DNA of 64,000 nucleotides from PALSA-612 sp963776375. Its GTDB lineage: Bacteria; Actinomycetota; Thermoleophilia; Gaiellales; Gaiellaceae. A program made the translations under genes and the position numbers. The stretch covers positions 310,001 through 374,000 of the forward strand of contig CAVZMF010000002.1 of assembly GCA_963776375.1 (NCBI GenBank). The letters are read 5' to 3'. Below the pieces are notes generated by a model, which saw only the letters and a program-made list of their open reading frames with translations, had not been told where the DNA came from and ran no database searches. This document shows positions 8,375 to 16,776 of the stretch, piece by piece (the stretch's first letter is position 1; every line of letters begins with the position of its first letter).

Positions 8375-9739
8375 ATGGCCGCACCCGTTGCGCTCGACGA
8401 GGAGCTCGAGCTCCGCATCGACTCGCTCGCCTACGGCGGGAACGGCGTTGCACGCCTGGACGGCTTCGTCCTGTTCGTGCGGCGCGGGCTGCCGGGCGAC
8501 CTCGTCCGTGCGCGCGTGACGAAGGTGAAGCGCAACCACGCCGAGGCGCTGGCCGTCGACGTCCTCGAGCCCGGGCCGGCGCGGGTCGACCCGCCGTGCT
8601 CGCACTACCCCGCCTGCGGCGGCTGCCGTTTCCAGGACCTGGCCTACGAGGCTCAGGTAGACGCCAAGGAAGCCCAGGTCCGCGACGCGTTGCAGCGCAT
8701 CGGCGGGCTCGGCGAGTTGCCGCTGGAGCCGATCCTTCCCGCCGAGTCGCCGTTCCACTACCGCAACAAGTTCGAGTACTCGTTCACCGAGGCGCCGGAG
8801 GGGCCCGCGCCGGGCTTGCACCGGGCCGGACGGTGGGACGAGGTGCTGCCGATCGAGACGTGCTGGCTGACGACCGACCTCGGCAACGCGATCCGCAACG
8901 CCGTCCGTGACTGGGCCCGCGAGGAGCGGCTCCACGCCTACGACCAGAAGACACACAAGGGATTCCTCCGCCACCTCGTCGTCCGCGAGGGCCGCAACAC
9001 CGGCCAGGCGCTGGTCGTGCTCGTGACCGCGCCCGGCGAGCTCCCCGAGGAGGAGCACCTCGTCGACGTCCTCCGCCGCTTCCCCGAGGTCCGTTCGATC
9101 CACTGGGCGATCAACGACCGCCCGGCCGAGGTGACCCGCGATCTGCCCACGCGCCTACTCTGGGGTGAAGATGCGATCGAGGAACAGCTCTGCGGGCTCC
9201 GCTTCCACGTCAGCCCGAACGCGTTCCTGCAGACGAACACGGCCATGGCCGAGCGGCTCTACGGCCTCGCCCGCGAATACGCCCGGCTCTCCGGCGGCGA
9301 GACTGTCTACGACCTGTACTGCGGCATCGGCACGATCGGCCTGACCCTGGCGGCCGACGCGTTGACCGTGTGGGGCGTCGAGGCGTCAGAGGAAGCGGTC
9401 GCATGCGCGATCGACAACGCCGCGCTCAACCGTATCGGGAACGCCGCCTTCTTCGCAGGCGACGTCGGCCGCTCGCTCGAGGAGCTCCACGCGCGCTCCG
9501 GCGACCCGGATGTGGTCGTCGTCGACCCGCCACGCGCGGGGCTGTCCGGCCGCGCGGTCCGCCACCTCGGCCGGCTCGAGGCGCAGCGCATCGTCTACGT
9601 CTCTTGCAACCCGACGACGCTGGCCGGGAACGTCAAGGAGCTCATGACCGAGTGGGGCTACAGCCTCGAGCGCGTCCGCCCGGTGGACATGTTCCCGCAC
9701 ACGCCCCACGTCGAGGCGGTGGCGCTCCTTACGCGTTGA
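8375..9739 (+). CDS. TrmA/RlmD-family RNA (uracil-C5-) methyltransferase
   Basis: 454 residues with the family layout. A TRAM domain forms the N-terminus (about 1-65: IDSLAYGGNGVARLDGFV). A Fe-S cluster segment CSHYPACGGC is near residue 74. The Rossmann SAM domain has DLYCGIGTIGLTLA near 312, VVVDPPRAGL near 382 and the catalytic-cysteine block YVSCNPTTLA near 408. These enzymes methylate U in 23S rRNA (RlmCD) or tRNA (TrmA); the TRAM plus Fe-S arrangement favours an rRNA enzyme. ATG 8375 is preferred over an upstream in-frame codon because it starts close to the TRAM domain. The last 11 bases overlap the convergent membrane-protein gene. Confidence 0.9.
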   Translation: MAAPVALDEELELRIDSLAYGGNGVARLDGFVLFVRRGLPGDLVRARVTKVKRNHAEALAVDVLEPGPARVDPPCSHYPACGGCRFQDLAYEAQVDAKEAQVRDALQRIGGLGELPLEPILPAESPFHYRNKFEYSFTEAPEGPAPGLHRAGRWDEVLPIETCWLTTDLGNAIRNAVRDWAREERLHAYDQKTHKGFLRHLVVREGRNTGQALVVLVTAPGELPEEEHLVDVLRRFPEVRSIHWAINDRPAEVTRDLPTRLLWGEDAIEEQLCGLRFHVSPNAFLQTNTAMAERLYGLAREYARLSGGETVYDLYCGIGTIGLTLAADALTVWGVEASEEAVACAIDNAALNRIGNAAFFAGDVGRSLEELHARSGDPDVVVVDPPRAGLSGRAVRHLGRLEAQRIVYVSCNPTTLAGNVKELMTEWGYSLERVRPVDMFPHTPHVEAVALLTR

Positions 9740-10451
9740 GGATGTTCACCGCCCGCGCGGCGACGAGGATGAGCGTGATCGCACTCGCGCCCGCCTCGAC
9801 CATCATCACCATCTTCATGCGCGCGCTGAGCGGCATCACGTCCGTGGGGCTGAACGCCACGCCGTTCGTGAACGCGATGTAGAGGTAGTCGAGGAAGCTC
9901 GGAGCCCACTCGGGAGAGGCGAACTGGGGGTTCTCGGTCTGCGGCCACATGAAGTCAGGCGCGTGGCGGAGGCCGGCCTGCCGCGCGATCGGGCCGCCGG
10001 AGTCCAACAGCCAGAACGCGAAGGCCGCGACGACGATCGTCGTACCCTCGATGCGGGCGGCGATGTGGATCAGGTCGGTGCCGTTGTTCGTGACCTGGTT
10101 GCGGAGCAGGAAGTGCACGAGCAGGCTGATCACCCACAGCTGGGCGACGCCGAAGACCCAGATCATGGTCGTGCCGGCTCTGCGAAAGACGGGTCGTGCC
10201 GCCAGCGGGCTGACGAGCGGCTCGAATCCCTTCGGCGGCATCACGACGACGATCGAGACGAAGAAGAGCGTCCATAGCACCGGCGAGGCCCAGCGAATGG
10301 CGGTGAAGGTGTTCGAGTGGACGGAGACGAGCTTGGTCGGGAGCGTCGCGTACGAGTAGGCGGCGAGCGCGCACGCTCCGCCCATGGTCGCGAGCGACTC
10401 GTACGTCTCGGCGCGCCGGATCAGGCCTCCCACAGCGCGCTCGACAGTCAC
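9729..10451 (-). CDS. Multi-pass membrane protein of unknown function
   Basis: 240 residues with about five hydrophobic segments, for example VLWTLFFVSIVVVM, VFGVAQLWVISLLVHFLL, TIVVAAFAFWLL and the final VEAGASAITLILVAARAV. A segment DYLYIAFTNGVAFSPTDVMP near the C-terminus resembles the pore/selectivity region of small ion-channel-like and DUF1345-like proteins, but the match is weak. Starts at GTG/ATG 10451 downstream of the presenilin-like gene. Confidence 0.6.
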   Translation of the reverse strand: MTVERAVGGLIRRAETYESLATMGGACALAAYSYATLPTKLVSVHSNTFTAIRWASPVLWTLFFVSIVVVMPPKGFEPLVSPLAARPVFRRAGTTMIWVFGVAQLWVISLLVHFLLRNQVTNNGTDLIHIAARIEGTTIVVAAFAFWLLDSGGPIARQAGLRHAPDFMWPQTENPQFASPEWAPSFLDYLYIAFTNGVAFSPTDVMPLSARMKMVMMVEAGASAITLILVAARAVNILNA

Positions 10452-10462
10452 GGAAGCTCAGC

Positions 10463-11200
10463 TTAGGGAGGGGTGCGGCTACCGCCTGCGACCGCCGCCC
10501 AGCCGCGCCGGAAGGTGGGCCAGAGCAGGTCGATGTTCACGGCCAGGAACGCGATCGAGAGGCCCGGCAGGGCCGGGAGGCCGCTGATGTCGGCGCCGAC
10601 GGCGATCGTCAGCGTGGCGCCGAACGAAAGCGCGAGCGCCAGCCAGGTCCAGAAGACGCGCAACCCGAAGCGGTCGGCCGCGGCCAGGAACAGTGCGAAG
10701 AAGAGGATGTCCGGCGGCCCCAGCCGCGCCGCGTCGTTCTCGCCGGGGATGGGCAGCGCGAACGAGACCGACGTGAACACGTGCGGATGGTTCGAGACGA
10801 TGTTCGACGTCGGCCCGCGCCAGACCGAGTAGGCGTCGATCCAGGGGATCAGGCAGGCGACGAAGACGACGAGGCCGACGGTCTCGAACAGGTTGATGAA
10901 CCAGAAGCCGAGCAGAGTCGCCGCCGCCAGCTTGGTGAAGTTGGCCACCGCGTCCAGGTCGGCCTCCTCCAGCCCCCAGGTGACGAGTACGAGCGCGAGC
11001 CCGACCGGCAGGGTCCAACGCCGGGTGCGCAGCGGCAACGCGAGGTAGACGAACGAGAACACGGCGGGGACGAGCACGAGTGAGATCCAGGCCACGTCCC
11101 ACCACGTCGAGGCGTCCCAGAGCGAGCTCGACCAGGCGTAGTAGCTGCCGACGAGAACGCCGATCGCGGCGGCGAGCAGGACGCGCCAGGTCGGCGTCAA
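10463..11200 (-). CDS. Polytopic membrane protein resembling presenilin/A22 intramembrane aspartyl proteases
   Basis: About 245 residues with eight or nine predicted hydrophobic helices and no stop or shift. The TTG start at 11200 overlaps the TGA of the upstream UDG-family gene (TTGA). Three spaced motifs resemble the A22 signature: an aspartate at the end of a helix (PWIDAYSVW, D near 122), ARLGPPDILFFALFL with D near 164 (compare LGxGD), and GLPALPG near 208-213 (compare the PAL motif). Their order and spacing are right for presenilin/signal-peptide-peptidase-like proteases, but the canonical YD and GxGD are changed to ID and GPPD. Activity is therefore a hypothesis. Confidence 0.55.
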   Translation of the reverse strand: MTPTWRVLLAAAIGVLVGSYYAWSSSLWDASTWWDVAWISLVLVPAVFSFVYLALPLRTRRWTLPVGLALVLVTWGLEEADLDAVANFTKLAAATLLGFWFINLFETVGLVVFVACLIPWIDAYSVWRGPTSNIVSNHPHVFTSVSFALPIPGENDAARLGPPDILFFALFLAAADRFGLRVFWTWLALALSFGATLTIAVGADISGLPALPGLSIAFLAVNIDLLWPTFRRGWAAVAGGSRTPP

Positions 11201-11781
11201 TACGGAGGCAGCGCCGCCCACCAGTCGCCGAGCGACTTGAAGGCGTTCCAGAAGGCCGTCTTCGCCGCCTGCTCGTCCAGCGACGCGTCCACGTCCGGGA
11301 CGACGAGAGCCTCCACGGTCGGCGTGAACGCCTGGAGCTCGCCGGTCTTCGGCTCCACAGGACGCGAGAGCGGGAACTCGATCCTGTTCAGGAACTCGAG
11401 CGCATGCTCGCCCATGACGACGACGAGCTTCGGCTGGACGATGTGCAGCTCGCGCGTCAGCCACGCATCGGCGCGCTTGTCGGGCTCGGCGCCGGCGAAC
11501 TTGAGGCAGTTCGTCCCGTAGACGGCCATCGGGTCGACGTGCAGCCGCTGCAGCGACTTCAGGATCGCCTGGCCGGCGCGGCCGTAGAACGCCACGCCCT
11601 CGAGCAGCTCCGACTCCTGCGGCGAGTACTTGAGCAGCATGACGTCGGCGAGCGGGTGCCCCGATCCGAGCACGGTCGCACGCTCGCCGGCTGCACGGGC
11701 GATCTCGTCCGCGAGATCGTTGATCTCGGAGATCGCCTTTTGCAGGTACTTCTCGTAGATCTCGTCGGTCGGCACCGCCAC
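11197..11781 (-). CDS. Uracil-DNA glycosylase superfamily protein (UDG family 4/5-like)
   Basis: About 195 residues from GTG 11781, with GGGGAG upstream. UDG-fold landmarks include a first active-site segment diverged to LKYSPQESELLEG, then VAFYGRAGQAILKSLQRL, MAVYGTNCLKF (cf. the TNxVKC block) and KLVVVMGEHALEFLN. Family members excise uracil or other damaged bases from DNA. The usual GExPG first motif is not intact and the Fe-S cysteines are mostly absent, so catalytic activity is uncertain. It follows the PHP gene and is coupled to the membrane-protein gene downstream. Confidence 0.65.
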   Translation of the reverse strand: MAVPTDEIYEKYLQKAISEINDLADEIARAAGERATVLGSGHPLADVMLLKYSPQESELLEGVAFYGRAGQAILKSLQRLHVDPMAVYGTNCLKFAGAEPDKRADAWLTRELHIVQPKLVVVMGEHALEFLNRIEFPLSRPVEPKTGELQAFTPTVEALVVPDVDASLDEQAAKTAFWNAFKSLGDWWAALPPY

Positions 11782-11804
11782 GGGGAGCCGGTCCTTGTTC
11801 TCCC

Positions 11805-13450
11805 CTAGAGGACCTTTTCCTTGACCTGGGCCATCCACTTGAGGCTCTGGAGGTAGGCGAGGGACTTCGGGCGGCGCAGCACCTGGGCGCTGTGCAGGCT
11901 GATCATGAACTCCTCCGCGTTGCGGAACGCCCGCATGCTCATCACCCCGGTGCCGACCCCGGGGAGCACGTGCGCGTCGGAGCCGGCGCCCATGGTCAGG
12001 TTGTACTTGCGGGCGAAGCGCAGCGCCTCGTCGTTGTAGGTCTCGAACAGGAGGCGTGCGTTGTAGACCTCGAACACGTCGATCTCGGCCAGGTGCCGGT
12101 GGAGCGTCGCCGGGTCGGGGATCGCGTGGCGCCGGTCGAAGGGGTGGGGGAGGTAGACGAGCCCGCCCTGGGCCCGGATCGCGGCCAGGGTGTCGGCGAA
12201 CGACATGCCGCGCGGGATCTCCTCCTGCAGGAAGAGCCCGATCACCTCGCCCTGGTTGTCCGTCTTGATCTCCTCGCCCGGGATGACGACGAGATTCCGA
12301 TCGCGAGCCTTCTCGACCGCCTCGAGGGCGCCGCCGAACGCGTTGTGGTCTGTGATCGCGATCGCGCCGAGGCCCTGCTCCTCGGCGTAGTCGAGCAGCT
12401 CGTCGACCTCGATGGAGCAGTCGTGCGACCACGACGTGTGCATGTGCAGGTCGCAGATGATCCAGTCGCGGTCGGCGAGGGCAGGCTCGGCGGCGCCCAT
12501 CCGGCGCCGCGTGGCCAGCCGGCGGTAGAGGCGGTCGAGCTCGGCGGCGACCTCGGCGATAGCTCGACGACCTTCTCCGGCCCGGAGCCGTTCCTGCGAC
12601 CTCCGCGCCGCACGCGGTCGCCTCCAGTCTCAGGCCGTGGCTGCCGTCCGGCGCCGGGACGAAGACGCGCGCCGGAGCGAGGACGGCTGCCCTGGAAGCG
12701 GCGTCGAGCGCCGTGCGAATGTGGACGCGATCGCGCAGCCGGCTGGGAATCGTCGGCCGGCCCGAGAGCGGCCGGCGTGCGCAGCAGGATCAGCTCCCAG
12801 CCGGGCATGTCGTCGAGGTCACGGATCGCGGCGCGCGCGGACGGGCGCTCGGTCGGCGTCCCACTCGACGACGATGCGGTTCGTCTTCCTGCGCCGGGCT
12901 GGAAGAGGCTCGTGTCGACCCCGTGCGAGAGGACCCGGAAGTCGCCTGGAAACCGCAGACGCGCCGCGTCGGCGACCTCGGGTGTGGTCGCGATCAGCGC
13001 GTCGACGCGCGCTAGCAGACGGTCGCGCTGTGCCTTGCCGAGCGGATAGGCGAGGCGGTCGGGGGAGAAGAAGGTCGCAACCGAGAGCGCCGCTGTGTCG
13101 CGGAGCGCCAGATAGGAGAGGCTCGGCAGGCCGGGCTCGAAGCCGTGGACGACGTCGAAGCCGCCGACCGAGAGCGCGAGCGAGAGGTTGGCCCGGACGC
13201 CGACCGGCACGCCCATCCGGCTGCGGCGGGAGATCGGCAGCGCCTGCCCGAGCGCGACCACGTCCGGCAGCAGCTCGCGCTGGAGCGCCCGCCGGCCCTC
13301 GCGCAGGTCGCGCGCCCGCGTCGAGGGCGCCAGCACGGTGACGTGGTGGCCGAGCCCGCGCAGCTCGCGGGACACGGCGTCGACGTGCTCGTTGACCTCG
13401 TGGGGCAGCGACCAGGCGAACGGCGTGACGAGGCAGATACGGAGCTGCAC
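11805..13450 (-). CDS. GT4 glycosyltransferase fused to a PHP-domain phosphoesterase (several frameshifts)
   Basis: The N-terminal part (GTG 13450 to about 12560) is a PimA-like GT4 glycosyltransferase: LRICLVTPFAWSLPHEVNEH, GGFDVVHGFEPGLPSLSYLA, VLSHGVDTSLFQPG, then HGLRLEATACGAEVAG in the donor lobe. The C-terminal part (from about 12500) is a complete PHP domain: DLHMHTSWSHDC, AITDHNAFGG, IPGEEI, YLPHPFDRRH, EVYNAR, GAGSDAHV. The link EKVVEL...VAAELDRLYRRLATRRRMG is readable only after correcting shifts near 12890, 12850, 12775, 12585 and 12558. No stop separates the halves, so a single fused polypeptide of about 547 residues is the best reading, though two coupled genes cannot be excluded. 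Next to inositol-phosphate synthase, it may act on inositol lipids. Confidence 0.7.
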
Positions 13451-13498
13451 GCTCCCAGGATAGAGCGGGCCCGCGCCAGCGGGCCCGCTGATGTCCGG

Positions 13499-14644
13499 TT
13501 ACGTCTTGGCTGCGGTCTTCGTCTTCTTGCGCTTGTTGTCCTTGATGAAGCGCTCGGTCCGCTCGCGCGCCTCGTCGTCGCGGATCTGCTTCGGCGGCGA
13601 CTTCATCAGGTACGAGCTGGGAGCCTCGAGCGCGCCGCCCACGCCGTTGTTCAGCGCCAGCTTCGCCATCCGGACAGCGTCGATGACGATGCCGGCCGAG
13701 TTGGGCGAGTCCCAGACCTCGAGCTTGAGTTCGACGTTCAGCGGCACGTTGCCGAAGGTCGTGCCCTCCATGCGGATGTACGCCCACTTGCGGTCGGTCA
13801 GCCACGGCACGTAGTCGGACGGGCCGACGTGGACGTTCCCGGCGCCGAGGTCGTAGTCGAGCATCGACGTGACCGCGTTGGTCTTCGAGATCTTCTTCGA
13901 TTCGAGCCGGTCGCGCTCGAGCATGTTCAGGAAGTCCGAGTTGCCGCCGACGTTCAGCTGCATCGTCTTGTCGAGGTGCACGCCGCGGTCGCGGAACAGG
14001 GTCGTGAGCACGCGGTGCGTGATCGTTGCACCGACCTGCGACTTGATGTCGTCGCCGATGATCGGCACGCCCGCCTCCTCGAAGCGCCGCTGCCAGTAGG
14101 ACTCGCGGGCGAGGAAGACCGGCATGCAGTTGACCATCGCGCAGCCGGCGGTGAGGATCTGCTCGGCATACCACTTGGTCGCCTCCTCGGAGCCGACCGG
14201 CAGGAAGTTGACGACCACGTCCGTGCCCGTCTCCCTGAGGATGCCGACGACGTCGTCGGTCTCGCCCGGCGCCTTGGTGACGACCTCGGAAAGGTACTTG
14301 CCGATGCCGTCGTGCGTCATGCCGCGCGAGACGGTGATGCCCGTCTTCGGCACGTCGGCGAAGCGGTAGGTGTCGTTCGGCTTGGCCCAGATCGCGTCGG
14401 CGAGGTCCTTGCCGACCTTGTCGGCGGTGACGTCGAACGCGGCCGTGAACTCGACGTCGCGGACGTGGTAGCCGCCGAGGTCGACGTGCATCAGTCCGGG
14501 GACGAACTCGTCCGGGTCGGCGTCCTTGTAGAACTGCACGCCCTGAAGGAGCGAGTTGGCGCAGTTGCCGACGCCGATCAGCGCGACGCGTACCTTGTCG
14601 TCGCGGCGGCTGCGACCGTTGCTGGATCCGTTGGTCGTTGCCAT
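13499..14644 (-). CDS. ino1: Inositol-3-phosphate synthase (actinobacterial type)
   Basis: Converts glucose-6-phosphate to 1L-myo-inositol-1(3)-phosphate using NAD+, the first step for inositol lipids. The 381-residue protein has the Rossmann opening VRVALIGVGNCANSLLQG, then GTDVVVNFLPVGSEEATKWY, GDDIKSQVGATITHR, LNVGGNSDFLNM and DSPNSAGIVIDAVR, all typical of the family, and a Lys-rich tail. ATG 14644 follows a good AAAGGA site at 5 bp. The frame is nevertheless open upstream for 112 codons encoding ribbon-helix-helix domains, with no stop between. Neighbours encode a CDP-alcohol transferase, PAP2 protein and glycosyltransferase, pointing to phosphatidylinositol synthesis. Confidence 0.93.
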   Translation of the reverse strand: MATTNGSSNGRSRRDDKVRVALIGVGNCANSLLQGVQFYKDADPDEFVPGLMHVDLGGYHVRDVEFTAAFDVTADKVGKDLADAIWAKPNDTYRFADVPKTGITVSRGMTHDGIGKYLSEVVTKAPGETDDVVGILRETGTDVVVNFLPVGSEEATKWYAEQILTAGCAMVNCMPVFLARESYWQRRFEEAGVPIIGDDIKSQVGATITHRVLTTLFRDRGVHLDKTMQLNVGGNSDFLNMLERDRLESKKISKTNAVTSMLDYDLGAGNVHVGPSDYVPWLTDRKWAYIRMEGTTFGNVPLNVELKLEVWDSPNSAGIVIDAVRMAKLALNNGVGGALEAPSSYLMKSPPKQIRDDEARERTERFIKDNKRKKTKTAAKT

Positions 14645-14980
14645 GGTGTCCTTTCTGGAGTGGGGGAGCGAGACGGCGAGCGCGTCCGTGAGCGCCCGCA
14701 CGATCACGTCGTTGGAGCTCGAGCCTTCCCGGCGCGCCTCGGCTTCGATCTCGTGCTTGAGGTCGGACGGCATGCGCAGGAGAAGCACCGGGCTCGAGCC
14801 GGGAAGAGGGCTCCGGCGTCCCGTGGGGCTGTAGGGGACGTCGAAGGACTCGGCGAGCAAGCCGACCGCGACGTCGTTCAGCGAGACGCCCCGTCTTGCG
14901 GTCTCGCGGACGAGCGCCCTCTTCAGCGGCAAGGGCGCCCTGACCAGGACGCCCTTCCGCGGTGAAGTGCTAGCACTCAA
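14645..14980 (-). CDS. Double ribbon-helix-helix (Arc/HicB-like) domain, in frame with inositol-phosphate synthase
   Basis: 112 codons from TTG 14980 run in frame into ino1 without a stop. Two RHH-like repeats are visible: VLVRAPLPLKRALVRET with RRGVSLNDVAVGLLAE, and VLLLRMPSDLKHEIEAEA with REGSSSNDVIVRALTDAL. RHH pairs bind DNA as operators' regulators. The first codons overlap the palindrome AGTGCTAGCACT, so the product may repress its own synthesis. Whether it is made as a separate protein by an indel-lost stop or as an N-terminal domain of the synthase is unresolved; ino1 has its own ribosome-binding site. Confidence 0.65.
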
Positions 14981-15003
14981 AGTGCTATCAGACTATCAGT
15001 CTG
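14966..15003. promoter_or_regulatory. Operator-like repeat cluster at the RHH/ino1 start
   Basis: Plus-strand elements: the perfect 12-bp palindrome AGTGCTAGCACT (14966-14977), a further AGTGCT half-site (14981-14986), direct repeats CTATCAGA/CTATCAGT, and the inverted repeat CAGACT-ATC-AGTCTG (14989-15003). They cover the TTG start of the RHH gene and its immediate upstream region. This density of half-sites fits an autoregulated RHH operator. Confidence 0.6.
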
Positions 15004-15226
15004 TTGCTCGACTCGCCCCGGCAAAGTACGAGAACGTCGCCTCCTTCTCCGCAGGGGCCGCCGCCAGCATCCGATACGACGCGGACGCGGTGGTCTCCAC
15101 CCCGGCGCGACAGAGCGTCGTCTTGCCGATCCCCGCCTCGCCCTCGTTGGGCAGCACGCGCGGGGCCTTGTCGACGACATCGAGAAACGCCGCGAGCTCG
15201 CGGTCCCTGCCCACGACCGCCGTCAT
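14996..15226 (-). pseudogene. Truncated AAA/LuxR-type regulator N-terminus
   Basis: 76 codons from ATG 15226 encode only the start of a large ATP-binding LuxR/MalT-type regulator: VVGRDRELAAFLD followed by the Walker A block GEAGIGKTTLCRAGVE, then LAAAPAEKEATFSYFAG and a stop. Full-length relatives run to 900 residues. It is most likely a remnant. It is bracketed by inverted copies of GCTATCAGACT. Confidence 0.6.
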
Positions 15227-15228
15227 GC

Positions 15229-15239
15229 AGTCTGATAGC
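15229..15239. promoter_or_regulatory. Distal inverted copy of the GCTATCAGACT site
   Basis: AGTCTGATAGC here is the exact reverse complement of GCTATCAGACT at 14984-14994. It lies 2 bp upstream of the ATG of the truncated regulator. The two sites may belong to one operator system or mark the ends of an inserted segment. Confidence 0.45.
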
Positions 15240-15298
15240 GCACGGCAGCGCTCAGGGCAAGAGCGGCGCTCCGGGTGCGATCGTCGAGTCGGTCGGCG

Positions 15299-15862
15299 TC
15301 AGCTGCGCGCGCGAAGCTGGGACCGCACGCTCCAGATTCGCTGGAAGACGGTGACCCACGCGGTGGCGGCGAGCGCATAGATCGCCCACTGGAGCCCGCC
15401 CCAGGGCGCGACGACGAGGCCGATCACGACGAGGACGACCCGTTCCGCCCGGCCGGCGAGACCCACGTCGCCTTTGAGCCCCAACGCCTCTGCTCGGGCT
15501 CGCGTGTAGCTGACGAGGAACGTTCCCCCCGCGAGCGCCGCGAACGTGAAGGCGAGCGCGGTCTCGTTCCCTTCCCGCGCGAAGACGAGCCCGATCGCCC
15601 CGAGCATGAACGCCTCTCCGATCCGGTCCGTGGTCGAGTCGATGAAGGCGCCGAAGGGCGTCGCCTTGCCGCCGGCGCGGGCGAGTGCGCCGTCGAGGAC
15701 GTCGAGGATCGAGCCGAGCAGGAAGAGCACGGCGCCGACCCAGAAGTAGAGCAGGTGGTTGCGGTACTCGAAGTAGACGCTCACACTGCCGAGGACGCAG
15801 AGCGAGACGCCGCCGATCGAGAGCGCGGTCGGCGTCAGCCGTGTTCGCGCGAGCCCGGCCAT
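15299..15862 (-). CDS. CDP-alcohol phosphatidyltransferase, probable phosphatidylinositol-phosphate synthase
   Basis: 187 residues, several membrane helices, with the full CDP-alcohol signature DVLDGALARAGGKATPFGAF followed by IDSTTDR (DGxxAR...GxxxDxxxD). These integral enzymes join a CDP-diacylglycerol headgroup donor to an alcohol acceptor. The nearby inositol-phosphate synthase makes inositol-1-phosphate the likely acceptor, as in the actinobacterial PIP synthase PgsA1; that choice is contextual. ATG 15862 is used; homologues often extend about a dozen residues further, and the frame upstream (LYIDGGRRLAARA) is open but lacks a standard start. Confidence 0.82.
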   Translation of the reverse strand: MAGLARTRLTPTALSIGGVSLCVLGSVSVYFEYRNHLLYFWVGAVLFLLGSILDVLDGALARAGGKATPFGAFIDSTTDRIGEAFMLGAIGLVFAREGNETALAFTFAALAGGTFLVSYTRARAEALGLKGDVGLAGRAERVVLVVIGLVVAPWGGLQWAIYALAATAWVTVFQRIWSVRSQLRARS

Positions 15863-15920
15863 GGCGCGCGCGGCCAGGCGGCGGCCGCCGTCGATGTAGA
15901 GCTCCTGGATGTGTGACTGG

Positions 15921-16681
15921 CTAGGCAGGCTCGATCGCCGACCGGCGCCCGACCAGCGCCGCCAGCCGGCGGCGGTGGATGATGGCGCCTGCGAGTAGCG
16001 CGACGAACCCGCCGGCGACGCAGTCGAGCCAGAAGTGGTTGGCGGTGGCCATGACTGAGAAGCAGACCCAGGCGGGCCACAGAAGCCAGAGGGGCTTGAG
16101 CCACCACGTGCGCACGACGTAGAAGAGCGTGATCCCGACGATCAAGGCGTCGGCGGCGTGCAGGCTGGGCATCGCGGCGTACTGGTTCGACGCGAACTCG
16201 ATGACGCCGCTCCCGTGGTTGAGCGAAGCGAACTCCGCCAGCGTGTCTGCGAAGCCGGCGCCCGGGAACATCCGCGGCGGTGCGGTCGGGTAGACGACGT
16301 AGCCGATGAACCCGATCACGCCCGCGAGCAGCACCCAGTTCCGGAAGCTCCGGAAGTGCTCGTTCCGCCGCAGGTAGACCCAGAGCAGCGCGAACCCGAG
16401 GACGGTGAACTCGGACATCCAGTACGTCCACGAGACCGCGACCTCGAGCCAGTGCGAGGATGACGCGACTTTCTGGGCGCTGACCTCGAACAGGTCGCCG
16501 ACGCGCTCCTCGGCGTGGATGACCCAGCGGCCGTGGTCGAGCGCCACCATCCGGTCGTGACCGGCGAGGCCACGCGCGAGCTGGTAGACGAGAGGAAGCC
16601 GAACCAGATCCCGAGCTGGAGGCCGAAGTCCTTCCAGCCGCGCGGGAGAACCCGTCGTCCGAGTGCAACGACGGTCGTCAT
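15921..16681 (-). CDS. PAP2-superfamily membrane phosphatase/transferase (one frameshift)
   Basis: Six-helix PAP2 protein of the inositolphosphotransferase (AUR1-like) subgroup. Motifs: YVVYPTAPPRMFP, NQYAAMPSLHAADALI (PSLHA replaces PSGH) and ANHFWLDCVAGG. ATG 16681 (MTTVVALGRRVLPRGWKDF) gives the N-terminal helix; a missing base near 16583 shifts the frame before GHDRMVALDHGRWV. Members dephosphorylate lipid phosphates or transfer phosphoinositol headgroups. Beside the CDP-alcohol transferase it could be the phosphatidylinositol-phosphate phosphatase; this is inference. Confidence 0.8.
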
Positions 16682-16776
16682 GCTGTCTGTCCGCCTACGG
16701 TCAGCACAACTGCCGGATTCTAACGTGACCGCCCGTCGAGACAATCCCTGGCGGTGGAAACGGTCGCAAATCTATT

